From assembly GCA_035503515.1 (NCBI GenBank), contig DATJTJ010000129.1:1-64000 (forward strand): 64,000 nucleotides of DNA. The letters run 5' to 3'. Below, one piece after another: positions 16,912 to 25,856 of the stretch (positions are counted from its first letter, which is position 1; each line of letters begins with the position of its first letter). Made by a program: the position numbers and the translations under genes. Origin of the DNA: DAIDKA01 sp035503515 (GTDB lineage Bacteria; Pseudomonadota; Gammaproteobacteria; Steroidobacterales; Steroidobacteraceae). The notes under the pieces are model-generated. The model made no database searches, was not told the origin of the DNA, and saw nothing but the letters and a program-made list of their open reading frames with translations.

Positions 16912-17817
16912 ATGGTTTTCCGAGGGTTCCTACTGTCGTGCGGCGTACTGCCCATCGCGATGCTGGCACTGCTGGCGGCCGGCTGCACGACCCCGCGGTC
17001 ACCGGCATCGGATCAGACGCGAATCCGCCAGGCACGGTCCGAAATGATCGCCCGCGGCGATGCGGATTCCTTGGCTACGGCCGCCTTTCTCACGCGGCTC
17101 GCGACCGGAAGCTGGCGCGACGCGCCCCCGCTGGCGGGACGTGCCATGGCGATGGCGCCGAAACGGGCCGATCTGGCCTACCTGGGTCTGCTGATCTGTC
17201 ATCAACAGCCGTCCTGCCCGTCGCAGCCCTACGAAGAGCGGCTGCGCGAACTGGATCCCGCCAATGGTGTCGTCTGGCTGTTCGCTCTTCGCCGTGCCCG
17301 GCAGGACGGCTCGGCGATGAATGCGGCACTGACGGGCCTTGCACAGGCACAGCGGGTGGATCTGTACTGGACTGCGCTCGTGTCCCACATGACCGCGGCC
17401 CTGGCCGCCGGGGCGCGCTTCGAGCAAGGTGCGGCTTTCGAGTACGTCGTCGGCATCGATGCGGCGATGGTCATCCCGCCCGTACAGCCCGTGTCCACGT
17501 CCTGCTCGGCTGCGGCGATTGCCCAGGCGGATGTCCTCGTCCGGTGTCGCGGCATCGCCGCTGCTTTTGAGCAGGCCGATACGATTCTGTTCGAGTCCTA
17601 TGGCAACCACCTCGCTGCACGGCTGTGGCCGAGCGATTCCGCCCAAGGCACCGCGCTGGCCGCGCAACGCCGCCTCCTGGATCAGCGTATGGCGCAATGG
17701 AGTCGCGACGAACTCAATACGCCGCAGGCGATCCGCACTCTGGCGGCACTGTACGGCCAAAATCCTACTGAGCAGGCGGCCCAGGTCGCCTGGTATGCGG
17801 CCGAGGGAATACCATGA
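16912..17817 (+). CDS. Lipoprotein, paralogue 2 of a tandem family
   Basis: A 301-residue lipoprotein with lipobox LAAGC (Cys25). The same landmarks as its neighbours are present: LICHQQPSC followed by LDPANGVVWLFALRRA, and SCS...VRCRGIAAAFEQADTILFESYGNHLAARLWP. ATG at 16912 is chosen for its GGAGG Shine-Dalgarno; an in-frame ATG lies seven codons upstream. A TATACAAT box at 16870-16877 could be its own promoter. It is shorter than paralogue 1, lacking the charged linker after the lipobox. Its stop overlaps paralogue 3 (ATGA). Confidence 0.8.
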   Translation: MVFRGFLLSCGVLPIAMLALLAAGCTTPRSPASDQTRIRQARSEMIARGDADSLATAAFLTRLATGSWRDAPPLAGRAMAMAPKRADLAYLGLLICHQQPSCPSQPYEERLRELDPANGVVWLFALRRARQDGSAMNAALTGLAQAQRVDLYWTALVSHMTAALAAGARFEQGAAFEYVVGIDAAMVIPPVQPVSTSCSAAAIAQADVLVRCRGIAAAFEQADTILFESYGNHLAARLWPSDSAQGTALAAQRRLLDQRMAQWSRDELNTPQAIRTLAALYGQNPTEQAAQVAWYAAEGIP

Positions 17818-18782
17818 TGCACCGGATTGTCGCGGGCGCGGCCACGTTGCTCGCCATGACGGTCATGGCAAGTTGTTCGCGGCTGGCGTCCCCGGTCGCC
17901 CCCAGCGCCACACCCGAGCAGCTGCGGCGCGCCTACGCAATGCTGGCGACGGCGCAGGATGCGGATTCCCTCGCGGCAGCCGCGCTGACCGCCCGCGTAC
18001 TGACGGATGCGGCCGCGCATCCGGGGCGGCCGCTGGCGCTGGTCGGTCGGGCCGTGGCCAGTGCGCCGCGGCGCGCGGACCTCGCGGTCCTGCAGCTGCA
18101 GCTGTGCGAAGCGAGCCCCGGATGCGATGCCCGTGAGGCCGAAGCGCAGCAGCGGCAACTCGATCCGCAGAACGGCATTTCCTGGGTCTACGCATTGCGG
18201 CGGGCGAACCGCCTGCATGATGCCCCCGGCGAACGCATGGCGCTGGCCGGACTCGCCGGTGCGCAAGGCGTCGAGCTGCATTGGACGGGACTGGGCTCGC
18301 GCATGGCGGCTGCGATGGCAGCCCGCGGCGGCCTCGATGCGCCGACGGCATTGAGTGCGCTCATCGACGCCGAAGCGGCGCTGCACCTGCCCCTCACGTC
18401 CCTGTCGGATTCGTGTTCGGCGCCGGCGCTCAGCGATGCATCGCTGCTGGCACGCTGCCGCGGCGCCGCCGAGGTGCTGCAGCACGCGGACACGATACTC
18501 GTGGCGATGTATGGCAACCGTCTCGCCGTGCGCCTCTGGGCGGAAAGTTCGGCGCGGCGCGCGCAGCTTGCCGTCGCCGGACGCCCCCTCGAGTACCAGA
18601 TGGACCTGATGCGCAGCAATTCCGACGCGCTCGATTCCCCGCGGGCACTGCAGCTGCTGGCGATGCTCTACCCGCACTACGCCACGGAGCAGGGCGTGAT
18701 CCGGGCGCTGTACGTGAAGCTCGGGCTGCGTCCGGATCCTCCGGTCCACTGGCGGCAGAAGGTGTTCGCCGGCAGGCTTTGA
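17814..18782 (+). CDS. Lipoprotein, paralogue 3 of a tandem family
   Basis: A 322-residue lipoprotein with signal peptide and lipobox VMASC (Cys21). It shares LQLCEASPGC, LDPQNGISWVYALRRA and SCS...ARCRGAAEVLQHADTILVAMYGNRLAVRLW with the two upstream genes, showing a triplication. All three also share a DADSLA.AA segment near the N-terminus. Two adjacent ATG codons are possible starts; the first overlaps the upstream stop. It ends 8 bases from the convergent GH15 gene. No function is recognised. Confidence 0.8.
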   Translation: MMHRIVAGAATLLAMTVMASCSRLASPVAPSATPEQLRRAYAMLATAQDADSLAAAALTARVLTDAAAHPGRPLALVGRAVASAPRRADLAVLQLQLCEASPGCDAREAEAQQRQLDPQNGISWVYALRRANRLHDAPGERMALAGLAGAQGVELHWTGLGSRMAAAMAARGGLDAPTALSALIDAEAALHLPLTSLSDSCSAPALSDASLLARCRGAAEVLQHADTILVAMYGNRLAVRLWAESSARRAQLAVAGRPLEYQMDLMRSNSDALDSPRALQLLAMLYPHYATEQGVIRALYVKLGLRPDPPVHWRQKVFAGRL

Positions 18783-18789
18783 CGGCCCT

Positions 18790-20649
18790 TCAGCCGACCT
18801 GGTCGCGCAGCGGCATGTCGGCATGCACGCCGAGCACGCTCTGGACCAGCGCCAGGTGGGAGAATGCCTGCGGGAAGTTTCCGACCAGCCGCCGGGCACG
18901 CGTGTCGTACTCCTCGCTGAGGAGCCCAACGTCGTTGCACAGGGCCAGCAGCCGTTCCAGCAGCGCATCGGCCTGCGCCGCACGTCCCTGTCGCTGGTAG
19001 ACGTCGACCAGCCAGAAGCTGCAGGGGATGAACACCCCTTCGCCGGCCGGCAGACCGTCTGCACCGCTCTCGCTGCGATAGCGCATCACGAACCCGTCGG
19101 CGACCAGTTCGCGCTCGATGGCGGCGATGGTCCCGGCCACGCGCGGATCCTCGATGGGCAGGAACCCGACCTGCGGAATGAGCAGGAGGCTGGCATCCAG
19201 TTCCTCGCTGCCGAAGCTTTGCGTGAACGCGCCTTTGCCGGGATGGAATCCGCGTTCGAGGATCATGCGGCGGATGTCCTCGCGGATCTGTCGCCAGCGC
19301 TCGAGCGGGGCCTCGAATGAATATTCCTCGGCATCCTTGATGGAGCGATCGAAGGCGACCCAGGCCATGACCTTCGAATGCGTGAACTGCTGGCGCGGAC
19401 CGCGCACTTCCCAGATGCCATCGTCGGGCTCCTGCCAGATCTCCTCCAGGTGCCGCAGCGCCGAGCATTGCATGGCCCAGGCGGACCCCGAATCGGCAAG
19501 CCCGCCTTTGCGTGCCAGATGCAGGGCGTCCATCATTTCGCCCCAGACATCCAGCTGCAGCTGTCCGGAGGCCGCGTTGCCGATGCGCACCGGCGCGGCG
19601 CCCTGGTAGCCCGGCAGCCACTGCACCTGCCACTCGGCGAGGCGGCGTTCGCCGAAGATGCCGTACATGATCTGCAGGTCCTGCGGCGTCCCGGCGAGCG
19701 TGCGATGCAGCCAGTTGCGCCATGCGCCGGCCTCCTCGTAGTAACCGCCCCCCATGAGCGCCGTCAGGGTCAGGGTCGCATCCCGGATCCAGCAGTAGCG
19801 GTAGTCCCAGTTGCGCTGCCCGCCCAGCTGTTCCGGAAGCGACGTGGTGGGCGCGGCGACGATGCCGCCGGTTTCGACGAAGGTCATGGCCTTGAGCGTC
19901 AGCAGCGAGCGCACCACGACATCGCGGCGCGAACCGCGGTAGGTGCAGCGCGCCGTCCATTCCCGCCAGAACTGCAATGTCGCCTGCAGGGCGGCTTCAC
20001 AGTCAATGGCCGCGGGCGGCTCGCGATGCGACAGGCCGTAGCTCAGCGCGAACGTCACCCGCTCCCCGGCTGCAACCACGAAATCCGCGCCGGTGGTCAG
20101 GTTCTCGCCCTGCAGTTCGACCGGCGTGCGCAGCACCGCGAGGTTCGGACCGGCGATGGCGACGATGCCGTTCTGATCCTCGAGCCTGGAGACCCAGGGC
20201 ACGCTCGATCCATAGTCGAATCTCAGGATGAGATTCATGCGCATGGCCACGCGCCCACGGCGGCCTTCGACGATCCGGATCACCGAGGAGGCCGGTTGCC
20301 CGACCGGCATGAAATCGATCAGTGCGATCGTGCCTGCGTCCGATTCGAAGAGGGTTTCCAGCACCACCGTGTCCGTGACGTAGGCGCGCGTCGAGCGGGC
20401 GCCGGCGGCCGGTGCGATCGACCAGCGGCCATGCTGCGCATGGCCCAGCAGGGCTGCAAAACAGGTGCTGCTGTCGAAGCGCGGCCAGCACAGCCAGTCG
20501 ATCGAACCGTTGCGGCCCACCAGTGCGGCCGTCGTGCAGTCGCCGATGACCGCATAGTCCTCGATGGGCAGCGGGTCGTTCGGATCGGGCTTGCAGTCTT
20601 GGGCGCTGACCGCAGAAATGATGGCGTCCTCGATCGGCCGGAAGCACAC
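18790..20649 (-). CDS. GH15 glucoamylase/trehalase-like glycoside hydrolase
   Basis: A 619-residue protein matching the GH15 trehalase-like family. It has LPIEDYAVIGDCTTAALVGRNGSIDWLCWPRFDS near the N-terminus, then a beta-sandwich domain, and an (alpha/alpha)6 barrel from about residue 240. LPEQLGGQRNWDYRYCWIRDATLTL and GEMMDALHLAR are the family signatures. No signal peptide is seen, so it should act in the cytosol on trehalose or a related glucoside. The start is a GTG (20647-20649) with a weak ribosome site. It is divergent from a short-chain dehydrogenase, a pairing common in general-stress loci. Confidence 0.88.
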   Translation of the reverse strand: MCFRPIEDAIISAVSAQDCKPDPNDPLPIEDYAVIGDCTTAALVGRNGSIDWLCWPRFDSSTCFAALLGHAQHGRWSIAPAAGARSTRAYVTDTVVLETLFESDAGTIALIDFMPVGQPASSVIRIVEGRRGRVAMRMNLILRFDYGSSVPWVSRLEDQNGIVAIAGPNLAVLRTPVELQGENLTTGADFVVAAGERVTFALSYGLSHREPPAAIDCEAALQATLQFWREWTARCTYRGSRRDVVVRSLLTLKAMTFVETGGIVAAPTTSLPEQLGGQRNWDYRYCWIRDATLTLTALMGGGYYEEAGAWRNWLHRTLAGTPQDLQIMYGIFGERRLAEWQVQWLPGYQGAAPVRIGNAASGQLQLDVWGEMMDALHLARKGGLADSGSAWAMQCSALRHLEEIWQEPDDGIWEVRGPRQQFTHSKVMAWVAFDRSIKDAEEYSFEAPLERWRQIREDIRRMILERGFHPGKGAFTQSFGSEELDASLLLIPQVGFLPIEDPRVAGTIAAIERELVADGFVMRYRSESGADGLPAGEGVFIPCSFWLVDVYQRQGRAAQADALLERLLALCNDVGLLSEEYDTRARRLVGNFPQAFSHLALVQSVLGVHADMPLRDQVG

Positions 20650-20761
20650 CCTATCAGTTCCGTCGCGCCCGCGGGTATCGGTCCGCTGTCAGCCTTCACC
20701 TGCATGCGGATTCGCCGCGCCCCCGGGGTACGGCTTGCACCCGTTCAGGCACACTTCCGGC

Positions 20762-21634
20762 ATGGTTCAGGACAGCAAGGATCCTGCCGGGCCGGCCGAC
20801 CCGGGCGCGCGGCCGGTGCCGAACGTGCCCTACGCGCGGGTCCTGGTCGGCCAGCCCGCGCTCGTGACGGGCGCGAACTCCGGCATCGGGCGGGCGGTGG
20901 CGCTGGGACTGGCGCAGGCCGGGGCCGATGTGGTGGTCAATTACGTCACCGATCCGGCCGCAGCCGAAGAGGTGGCGCATGAGATCAGCGGGCTCGGCGT
21001 GCGGGCACTTGCGATCAGGGCGGACGTGAGCCGGGAAGATGAAGTCGTGCGCATGTTCGCCCAGGCGGTGAGCCACTTCGGCACACTGCACGTCGTGGTC
21101 AGCAATGCCGGCCTGCAGCGCGATGCGCCCTTCGATGAAATGACCCTGGAGCAGTGGAATACCGTCATCGGGGTGAACCTCACGGGACAGTTCCTGTGCA
21201 CCCGCGAGGCGGCGCGCGAGTTCAAGCGGCGCGGAGTCATCGGCAAGGTGTCGGTCGCGGCGGGCAAGATCATCTGCATGAGCTCGGTGCACCAGCAGAT
21301 CCCCTGGGCGGGGCACGCGAATTACGCGGCCTCCAAAGGCGGCATCGACATGCTCATGCGCAGCATCGCCCAGGAACTGGCCCCACATCGCATCCGCGTC
21401 AACGGCATCGCGCCCGGGGCGATCCGCACACCCATCAACACCGCGGCCTGGAAGACGCCCGAGGCCTACCAGGATCTGATGACGCTGGTGCCCTACAAGC
21501 GGATCGGCGAGCCCGAGGACATCGCGCAGGCGGCTGTCTGGCTCGCCTCCGACGCCGCCGACTACGTCACCGGAGCGACCCTGTTCGTCGACGGCGGCAT
21601 GACGCTCTACCCGGGGTTCGCCACCGGCGGCTGA
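20762..21634 (+). CDS. Short-chain dehydrogenase (glucose 1-dehydrogenase-like)
   Basis: A 290-residue SDR with the Rossmann motif TGANSGIG (36-43), NAG at 115-117, catalytic Ser175, Tyr188 and Lys192, and the C-terminal GATLFVDGGMTLYPGF pattern typical of glucose 1-dehydrogenase-like SDRs. Loss of an acidic residue after beta-2 (VVVNYVTD) leaves NAD versus NADP open. The proline-rich N-terminal 25 residues precede the fold. Its 3' end overlaps the convergent acyl-AMP ligase gene by 28 bases. The substrate is uncertain; a sugar is plausible given the GH15 neighbour. Confidence 0.87.
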   Translation: MVQDSKDPAGPADPGARPVPNVPYARVLVGQPALVTGANSGIGRAVALGLAQAGADVVVNYVTDPAAAEEVAHEISGLGVRALAIRADVSREDEVVRMFAQAVSHFGTLHVVVSNAGLQRDAPFDEMTLEQWNTVIGVNLTGQFLCTREAAREFKRRGVIGKVSVAAGKIICMSSVHQQIPWAGHANYAASKGGIDMLMRSIAQELAPHRIRVNGIAPGAIRTPINTAAWKTPEAYQDLMTLVPYKRIGEPEDIAQAAVWLASDAADYVTGATLFVDGGMTLYPGFATGG

Positions 21635-23589
21635 CCCTGCAGCTTGCCTTCCAGGTGGGCCGCCAGCTCCGCAATCGTCGGGAAGTCGAACAGTTCCGTC
21701 AGGTCCACCAGTCCCGGGAATTCGCGATCGATCTGCTCGTGGATCTCGATCAGCTTCAGTGAACTGGCGCCGACTTCGAACAGGTTGTCGTGCAGGTCGA
21801 GCTTCTTGCCCTCGAGCGCGGCATCGCAGATGGTGCGGATCTTTTCCTCGATGTCGGTGCGCGAGGCGGTGGCGGGGCCGCGCAGCGCCCCGCGCAGGGC
21901 GGCGAGCTCGGCGCTCTGGGCCGCGAACTCGCCGGCGACGTAGCCTTCCTCGAGCAGATGCCGCTGGATCTTGCCGCTGGTGGTCTTGGGAATGCGTTTC
22001 ACCGGCACCACTTCGGCGACCTCGAGTCCGGCCCGCTCGTTGATGAGCTTCGAGACCTCGTTGGCGACGGGCAGGAACTCCCGGGTCTCCCCCCGGTGCA
22101 GCACGAACACCACGATCTGGTCGGTCTGGGCCCCGGCCGGGCGCACGCCTGCGACCACCACCTTGCCCAGGTCCAGGCCCGCGGCCGCCTGGGCGATGCC
22201 CTCCAGGTCGTGCGGGTAGTAGTTCTGGCCGTTGACGAACAGGATTTCCTTGGCGCGGCCGGTGATGAAGAGATCACCCTCCCGCACCACGCCCAGGTCG
22301 CCGGTGCGCAGCCAGCCATCCGCGGTGAAGCTTGCCGCATTGACCTCGGGGTCCTCGAAGTAACCGCGGGTGACGTTGTCGCCCGCGATCAGGATGTGTC
22401 CGACGGTACCGGCGGGCAGCTCCCGGTCATCGTCCGCGCAGACCCTGACCCTGCACAGGGGAATGGCGCGACCCACGGACACGAGGTTCACGGTATCGCG
22501 CGAATCGTCGGCGGCCTGCTGCGCCACTTCCCCGACGCTCAGCTGGTGGCGGTTCAGCTGCACGGTGCGCAGCGGTGCCCCGGGTGGGGGGAAGGTCACC
22601 GCGAGGGAGGCCTCGGCCAGTCCGTACACCGGGAACATGGCGTTGCGCGACAGCTTCGCCGGCTGCATCCGGGTCAGGAACTCGCTGCACAGCTCCGCGG
22701 AAATCGGCTCCGCGCCGTTGAAGATGAGCCGGACGGTGGACAGATCCAGACCCGCCACCGGGCGATCGCCGAGCACCTTGAGGTAGTGCCGGTAACCGAA
22801 GTTCGGCGAACACAGGATGGTCGCACGGCAGCGCTCGGCGAAGGTCAGCCACAGCAGCGGCCGGCGCACGAACAGGTCCGTCGGCATCAGGTACTGGTTG
22901 GTCTGGTTCGCGAACATGAAGATGTGGAACCCGATCAGTCCCATGTCGTGGGTGAGGGGCATCCACGAAATGCTGACGTCGTTCTGCGTGAGTCGCGCCG
23001 CCTCGGTGACGCCCTGGCAGTTGGCGAGGATGTTGCGGTGGGTGAGCACCACGCCCTTGGGCTCGCTGGTGGAGCCCGATGAGAACTGGATGAAGGCGAC
23101 ATCATCCGGCGCCGCGGCGTGCGCCTTGCCGGGTCGGGAAATGTCATCGAGCTGGTCGACCAGGAAGGCCCGCGACTGCAGCTTCTCGAAGGTCTGCGAC
23201 TCCCCGGCCGCGCGGGCGAAGCTGCCGATGCGTTCGAACGAACGCTGGTCCGTGTACAGGTAGGGATTGCCGAGCTTGCGCGCGATCCGCAACAGCTTGT
23301 GCCGGTGTTCGTCGCTGATGCCGAGCGCGACCGGGACGGGAATGATGCCGCCGAGGATCGCGCCCCAGAAGGCATCGAGGAAGGGCTCGTTGTCGCCCAG
23401 GAATAGGATCAGGTGATCGCCGCGCCGGGCGCCGAGCTTCTGCAGGTGGAACAGGATGCCGAGCGCCCGCGCGTGCAGATCGCCGTAGGAGACGCGGCGT
23501 TCGTTCTGCTCGCCTTCCAGGTAGGTAATGGTGCGCGCAACCTTGCGGTTCGCTTCGATCAGTTCTGTCAGTGTCGCAGGAGTAGACAT
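21607..23589 (-). CDS. Fatty acyl-AMP ligase with C-terminal acyl carrier domain
   Basis: A 660-residue two-domain protein. Residues 1-580 form an adenylating enzyme with FSSGSTSEPKG (169-179), YGLAEASLAVTFP, GWLRTGDLG and KIPKTTSGKIQR-type (KRIPKTTSGKIQRH) motifs. The C-terminal 75 residues are an acyl carrier domain with VGASSL, Ser610 being the phosphopantetheine site. SWMPLTHDMGLIG and NGQNYYPHDLE are typical of FAALs, which load acyl-AMP onto a carrier protein and not CoA. The start overlaps the P450 stop as TGATG, so the two are coupled. No PKS or NRPS module is nearby. Confidence 0.92.
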   Translation of the reverse strand: MSTPATLTELIEANRKVARTITYLEGEQNERRVSYGDLHARALGILFHLQKLGARRGDHLILFLGDNEPFLDAFWGAILGGIIPVPVALGISDEHRHKLLRIARKLGNPYLYTDQRSFERIGSFARAAGESQTFEKLQSRAFLVDQLDDISRPGKAHAAAPDDVAFIQFSSGSTSEPKGVVLTHRNILANCQGVTEAARLTQNDVSISWMPLTHDMGLIGFHIFMFANQTNQYLMPTDLFVRRPLLWLTFAERCRATILCSPNFGYRHYLKVLGDRPVAGLDLSTVRLIFNGAEPISAELCSEFLTRMQPAKLSRNAMFPVYGLAEASLAVTFPPPGAPLRTVQLNRHQLSVGEVAQQAADDSRDTVNLVSVGRAIPLCRVRVCADDDRELPAGTVGHILIAGDNVTRGYFEDPEVNAASFTADGWLRTGDLGVVREGDLFITGRAKEILFVNGQNYYPHDLEGIAQAAAGLDLGKVVVAGVRPAGAQTDQIVVFVLHRGETREFLPVANEVSKLINERAGLEVAEVVPVKRIPKTTSGKIQRHLLEEGYVAGEFAAQSAELAALRGALRGPATASRTDIEEKIRTICDAALEGKKLDLHDNLFEVGASSLKLIEIHEQIDREFPGLVDLTELFDFPTIAELAAHLEGKLQGQPPVANPG

Positions 23590-24908
23590 CAGCGGCGTTC
23601 CAGCCTCATGACCAGGGGTTTGCGGGTACGCAGGTTGATCTGCGCTTCAAGCGTGATGGGCTCGTCCGAGGCAAGGGCGAGCCGGTAGTGACGGGCGACC
23701 TTGTACAGATGCACGAGCATCTCGTAAAGGGCCAGCGATTCGCCGATGCAGTGCCTCGGGCCTGCGGCGAAGGGGATGTAGGCGAAGCGCGGCCGCTCGC
23801 TCTCGTGTTCGGCATCGAAGCGTTCCGGGCGGAACGCGTCGGGTTCCTTCCAGTACTGGGGATGCCGGTGCAGCAGGTACGGGCTCAGCAGCACATCCGT
23901 CCCCGCGGGGATCTCGTAGCCGCACAGCACGTCGGCCTCGATGCTGCGCCGGGACAGCAGCCATCCCGGCGGATACAGCCGCAGCGCCTCGTTGATGACA
24001 TTCTGGGTGTAGGTCAGCTGTTCCATCGGACCCAGACCCGGCGCGGCCAGTTCCGGCGCGGCCTCGATCTCGGCGTGCATGCGCGCGTCGGCCTCGGGAT
24101 GGCGGGCGAGCAGGTACCACGCCCAGTTCAACCCGCTGGCCGTGGTCTCGTGGCCGGCCACCACCAGGGTCATGACCTCGTCGATGAGCGCGCGCTCGGT
24201 CATGGGATCCCCGTCCTTGTCGCGCGCGTTCATCAGCATGCTCAGGTAGTCGAAATGCTCGGCGGGCTCCGCGCGGCGCCGCGCCATGAGGGAGGAGACC
24301 AGCTTGGCGAGCGAGCGGAACCGGTACGCGAATTTCAGATCCCGGGCGGTCTCCCGGGTCACCACTTCGAACGGATTGCCGCCGGGCTGACGGGTGAGGG
24401 TCGCGAGGTCCCTGCCGAAGATCGAGCCCAGGACGATCTCGAGCGTCAGCTCGCTCATGTCCTCGGTGAGGTTGACCAGTTCACCGCGGGCCGCCTGCGC
24501 CGCCCACTTCTCGAGGAAGCGGCTGTTGGCGGCATCGATGAGCTCGTTGAAGCCGGTGACGACGCGCCGGTGGAAGAGGGGCTGCATCATGGAGCGCTGG
24601 CGACGCCAGAAGTCCCCCTCGCTGGTCATGATGCCGTTGCCGAGCAGGATCTTCACCCGGTCCAGACCCGGCCCCTTGGTGTAGTTGCGGTGGTTGCCCA
24701 CCAGCACCCGCTTCACGTCGTCCGGATGGTTGATGACCCAGGTGTGGGATTTGCGGCCGGGCGCGAACACCCGGTAGACATCACCGTAGCGGGCGAACAA
24801 CTCGACCATCCGGTCCAGGGAATCCTCGGTGGCACCGATGTCGAACTGCAGGTCCGCGAGCGGGGGTTCCGGAGGGGCGGGATGAGAGGGTGAACCTGGG
24901 CTGGTCAT
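23589..24908 (-). CDS. Cytochrome P450
   Basis: A 439-residue soluble bacterial P450. The I-helix AGHETT is at about 251-256, ExxR (EALR) at 307-310, PERF follows, and the haem loop FAAGPRHCIG has the axial Cys387. The sequence style (AGHETTASGLNWAWYLL, YPPGWLLSRR) resembles fatty-acid-active or CYP4/CYP102-like groups. ATG at 24906-24908 is chosen; an alternative lies 13 codons upstream and would overlap the divergent gene's start. It is coupled to the acyl-AMP ligase-ACP, so a carrier-bound fatty acyl substrate is likely but inferred. Confidence 0.92.
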   Translation of the reverse strand: MTSPGSPSHPAPPEPPLADLQFDIGATEDSLDRMVELFARYGDVYRVFAPGRKSHTWVINHPDDVKRVLVGNHRNYTKGPGLDRVKILLGNGIMTSEGDFWRRQRSMMQPLFHRRVVTGFNELIDAANSRFLEKWAAQAARGELVNLTEDMSELTLEIVLGSIFGRDLATLTRQPGGNPFEVVTRETARDLKFAYRFRSLAKLVSSLMARRRAEPAEHFDYLSMLMNARDKDGDPMTERALIDEVMTLVVAGHETTASGLNWAWYLLARHPEADARMHAEIEAAPELAAPGLGPMEQLTYTQNVINEALRLYPPGWLLSRRSIEADVLCGYEIPAGTDVLLSPYLLHRHPQYWKEPDAFRPERFDAEHESERPRFAYIPFAAGPRHCIGESLALYEMLVHLYKVARHYRLALASDEPITLEAQINLRTRKPLVMRLERR

Positions 24909-24933
24909 GCCTGATGGGGGGCCGGGCAAAGGG

Positions 24934-24939
24934 TAATAT
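24934..24939 (+). promoter_or_regulatory. -10 box for a predicted leaderless DUF374 mRNA
   Basis: TAATAT is followed by six bases and then ATG at 24946, with no Shine-Dalgarno. Only 37 bases separate this start from the divergent P450 start. Confidence 0.5.
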
Positions 24940-24945
24940 TGTCGC

Positions 24946-25686
24946 ATGACCGATACCGGCCCGGGCGGGGAGCTCCGCAACACCCTCTACAAGACCGTCA
25001 CGCGCTCCGGCCGCCGCATGACGCCCGGCCGGCGTGCCCTGTACGCCATCGTGGTGCCCCTGGGGATGGCCATCATCCGGCTGTGGTGGCTCAGTTGCCG
25101 CATCCGTCGCATCGAGGGGGAGGAGAATCTGGCCGCGGCGCTCGCCCGGGCGCCCTCGCTGGTGCCCTGCTACTGGCACCAGCACCAGCTGTTCTGTACC
25201 TGGTACGTGCTGCGCCGTCGCGACCGCGGCCTGCTTCCCGGGTGGCTCATCAGTCCCTCGGTGGACGGGGAACTCGCGGCCATGATGGTCACCCGCATCG
25301 GCGCCCGCGCGATCCGCGGTTCCTCGTCCCACACCGGGGCCCGGGCCCTGCGCGACTACTACCAGGCCCTGGTCAAGGACAACGTGTCCCCGGTGGTCAC
25401 CCCCGATGGGCCCCGGGGCCCGCGCTTCAAGTTCAAGCCCGGGGCCATCCTCCTGGCACAGATGTCCGGCCGGCCGATGCTGCCCATGGCCTACGCGGCC
25501 TCCCGCGCCTGGCTCATCAAGTGGGACAAATTCGTCATTCCGGTGCCTTTCGCGCGCATCAGCATCGCGGTGGGCAAACCGCGTTATGTCGCGCGGGTGC
25601 TGGATGCCGCCGGCATCGAGGCCCTGCAGCTGGAGATGGAAGCGGAACTGAAGGCCCTCTACGCCAGGGCCCGCGCCGGACTGTGA
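24946..25686 (+). CDS. DUF374 family lysophospholipid-type acyltransferase
   Basis: A 246-residue protein with one hydrophobic N-terminal segment (about 32-50). The DUF374 signatures are YWHQHQ (the HX4 catalytic region), ISPSVDGELAAMMV, RGSSSHTGARAL, and TPDGPRGPRFKFKPGA. Members are predicted inner-membrane acyltransferases acting on lipid A or a lysophospholipid-like acceptor; the substrate is not known from sequence. It is divergent from the P450/acyl-AMP ligase operon, which could supply a modified acyl chain, though this link is inference. Confidence 0.88.
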   Translation: MTDTGPGGELRNTLYKTVTRSGRRMTPGRRALYAIVVPLGMAIIRLWWLSCRIRRIEGEENLAAALARAPSLVPCYWHQHQLFCTWYVLRRRDRGLLPGWLISPSVDGELAAMMVTRIGARAIRGSSSHTGARALRDYYQALVKDNVSPVVTPDGPRGPRFKFKPGAILLAQMSGRPMLPMAYAASRAWLIKWDKFVIPVPFARISIAVGKPRYVARVLDAAGIEALQLEMEAELKALYARARAGL

Positions 25687-25758
25687 CGGGGCCCTGCGAC
25701 AGCGCCTCCGGCGGCTCGCATAATCGCCAAAATCCTTCAGCGCAGACAGTACCTTAGC

Positions 25759-25786
25759 TTGAATTCCTGCCTTGGTATGCCATTAT
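25759..25786 (+). promoter_or_regulatory. Extended -10 promoter of the GGDEF-EAL gene
   Basis: TTGAAT (25759-25764) and CATTAT (25781-25786) are 16 bases apart, and a TG dinucleotide one base before the -10 makes an extended -10 element. It lies in a 170-base gene-free stretch that otherwise shows nothing recognisable. Confidence 0.55.
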
Positions 25787-25856
25787 CGGCCTGGCAGTAG
25801 GCTTGGGCGCGACTGAGGGTCGCAACTGCTTTCATTCTCAAGGCAAATAGGTCGCA

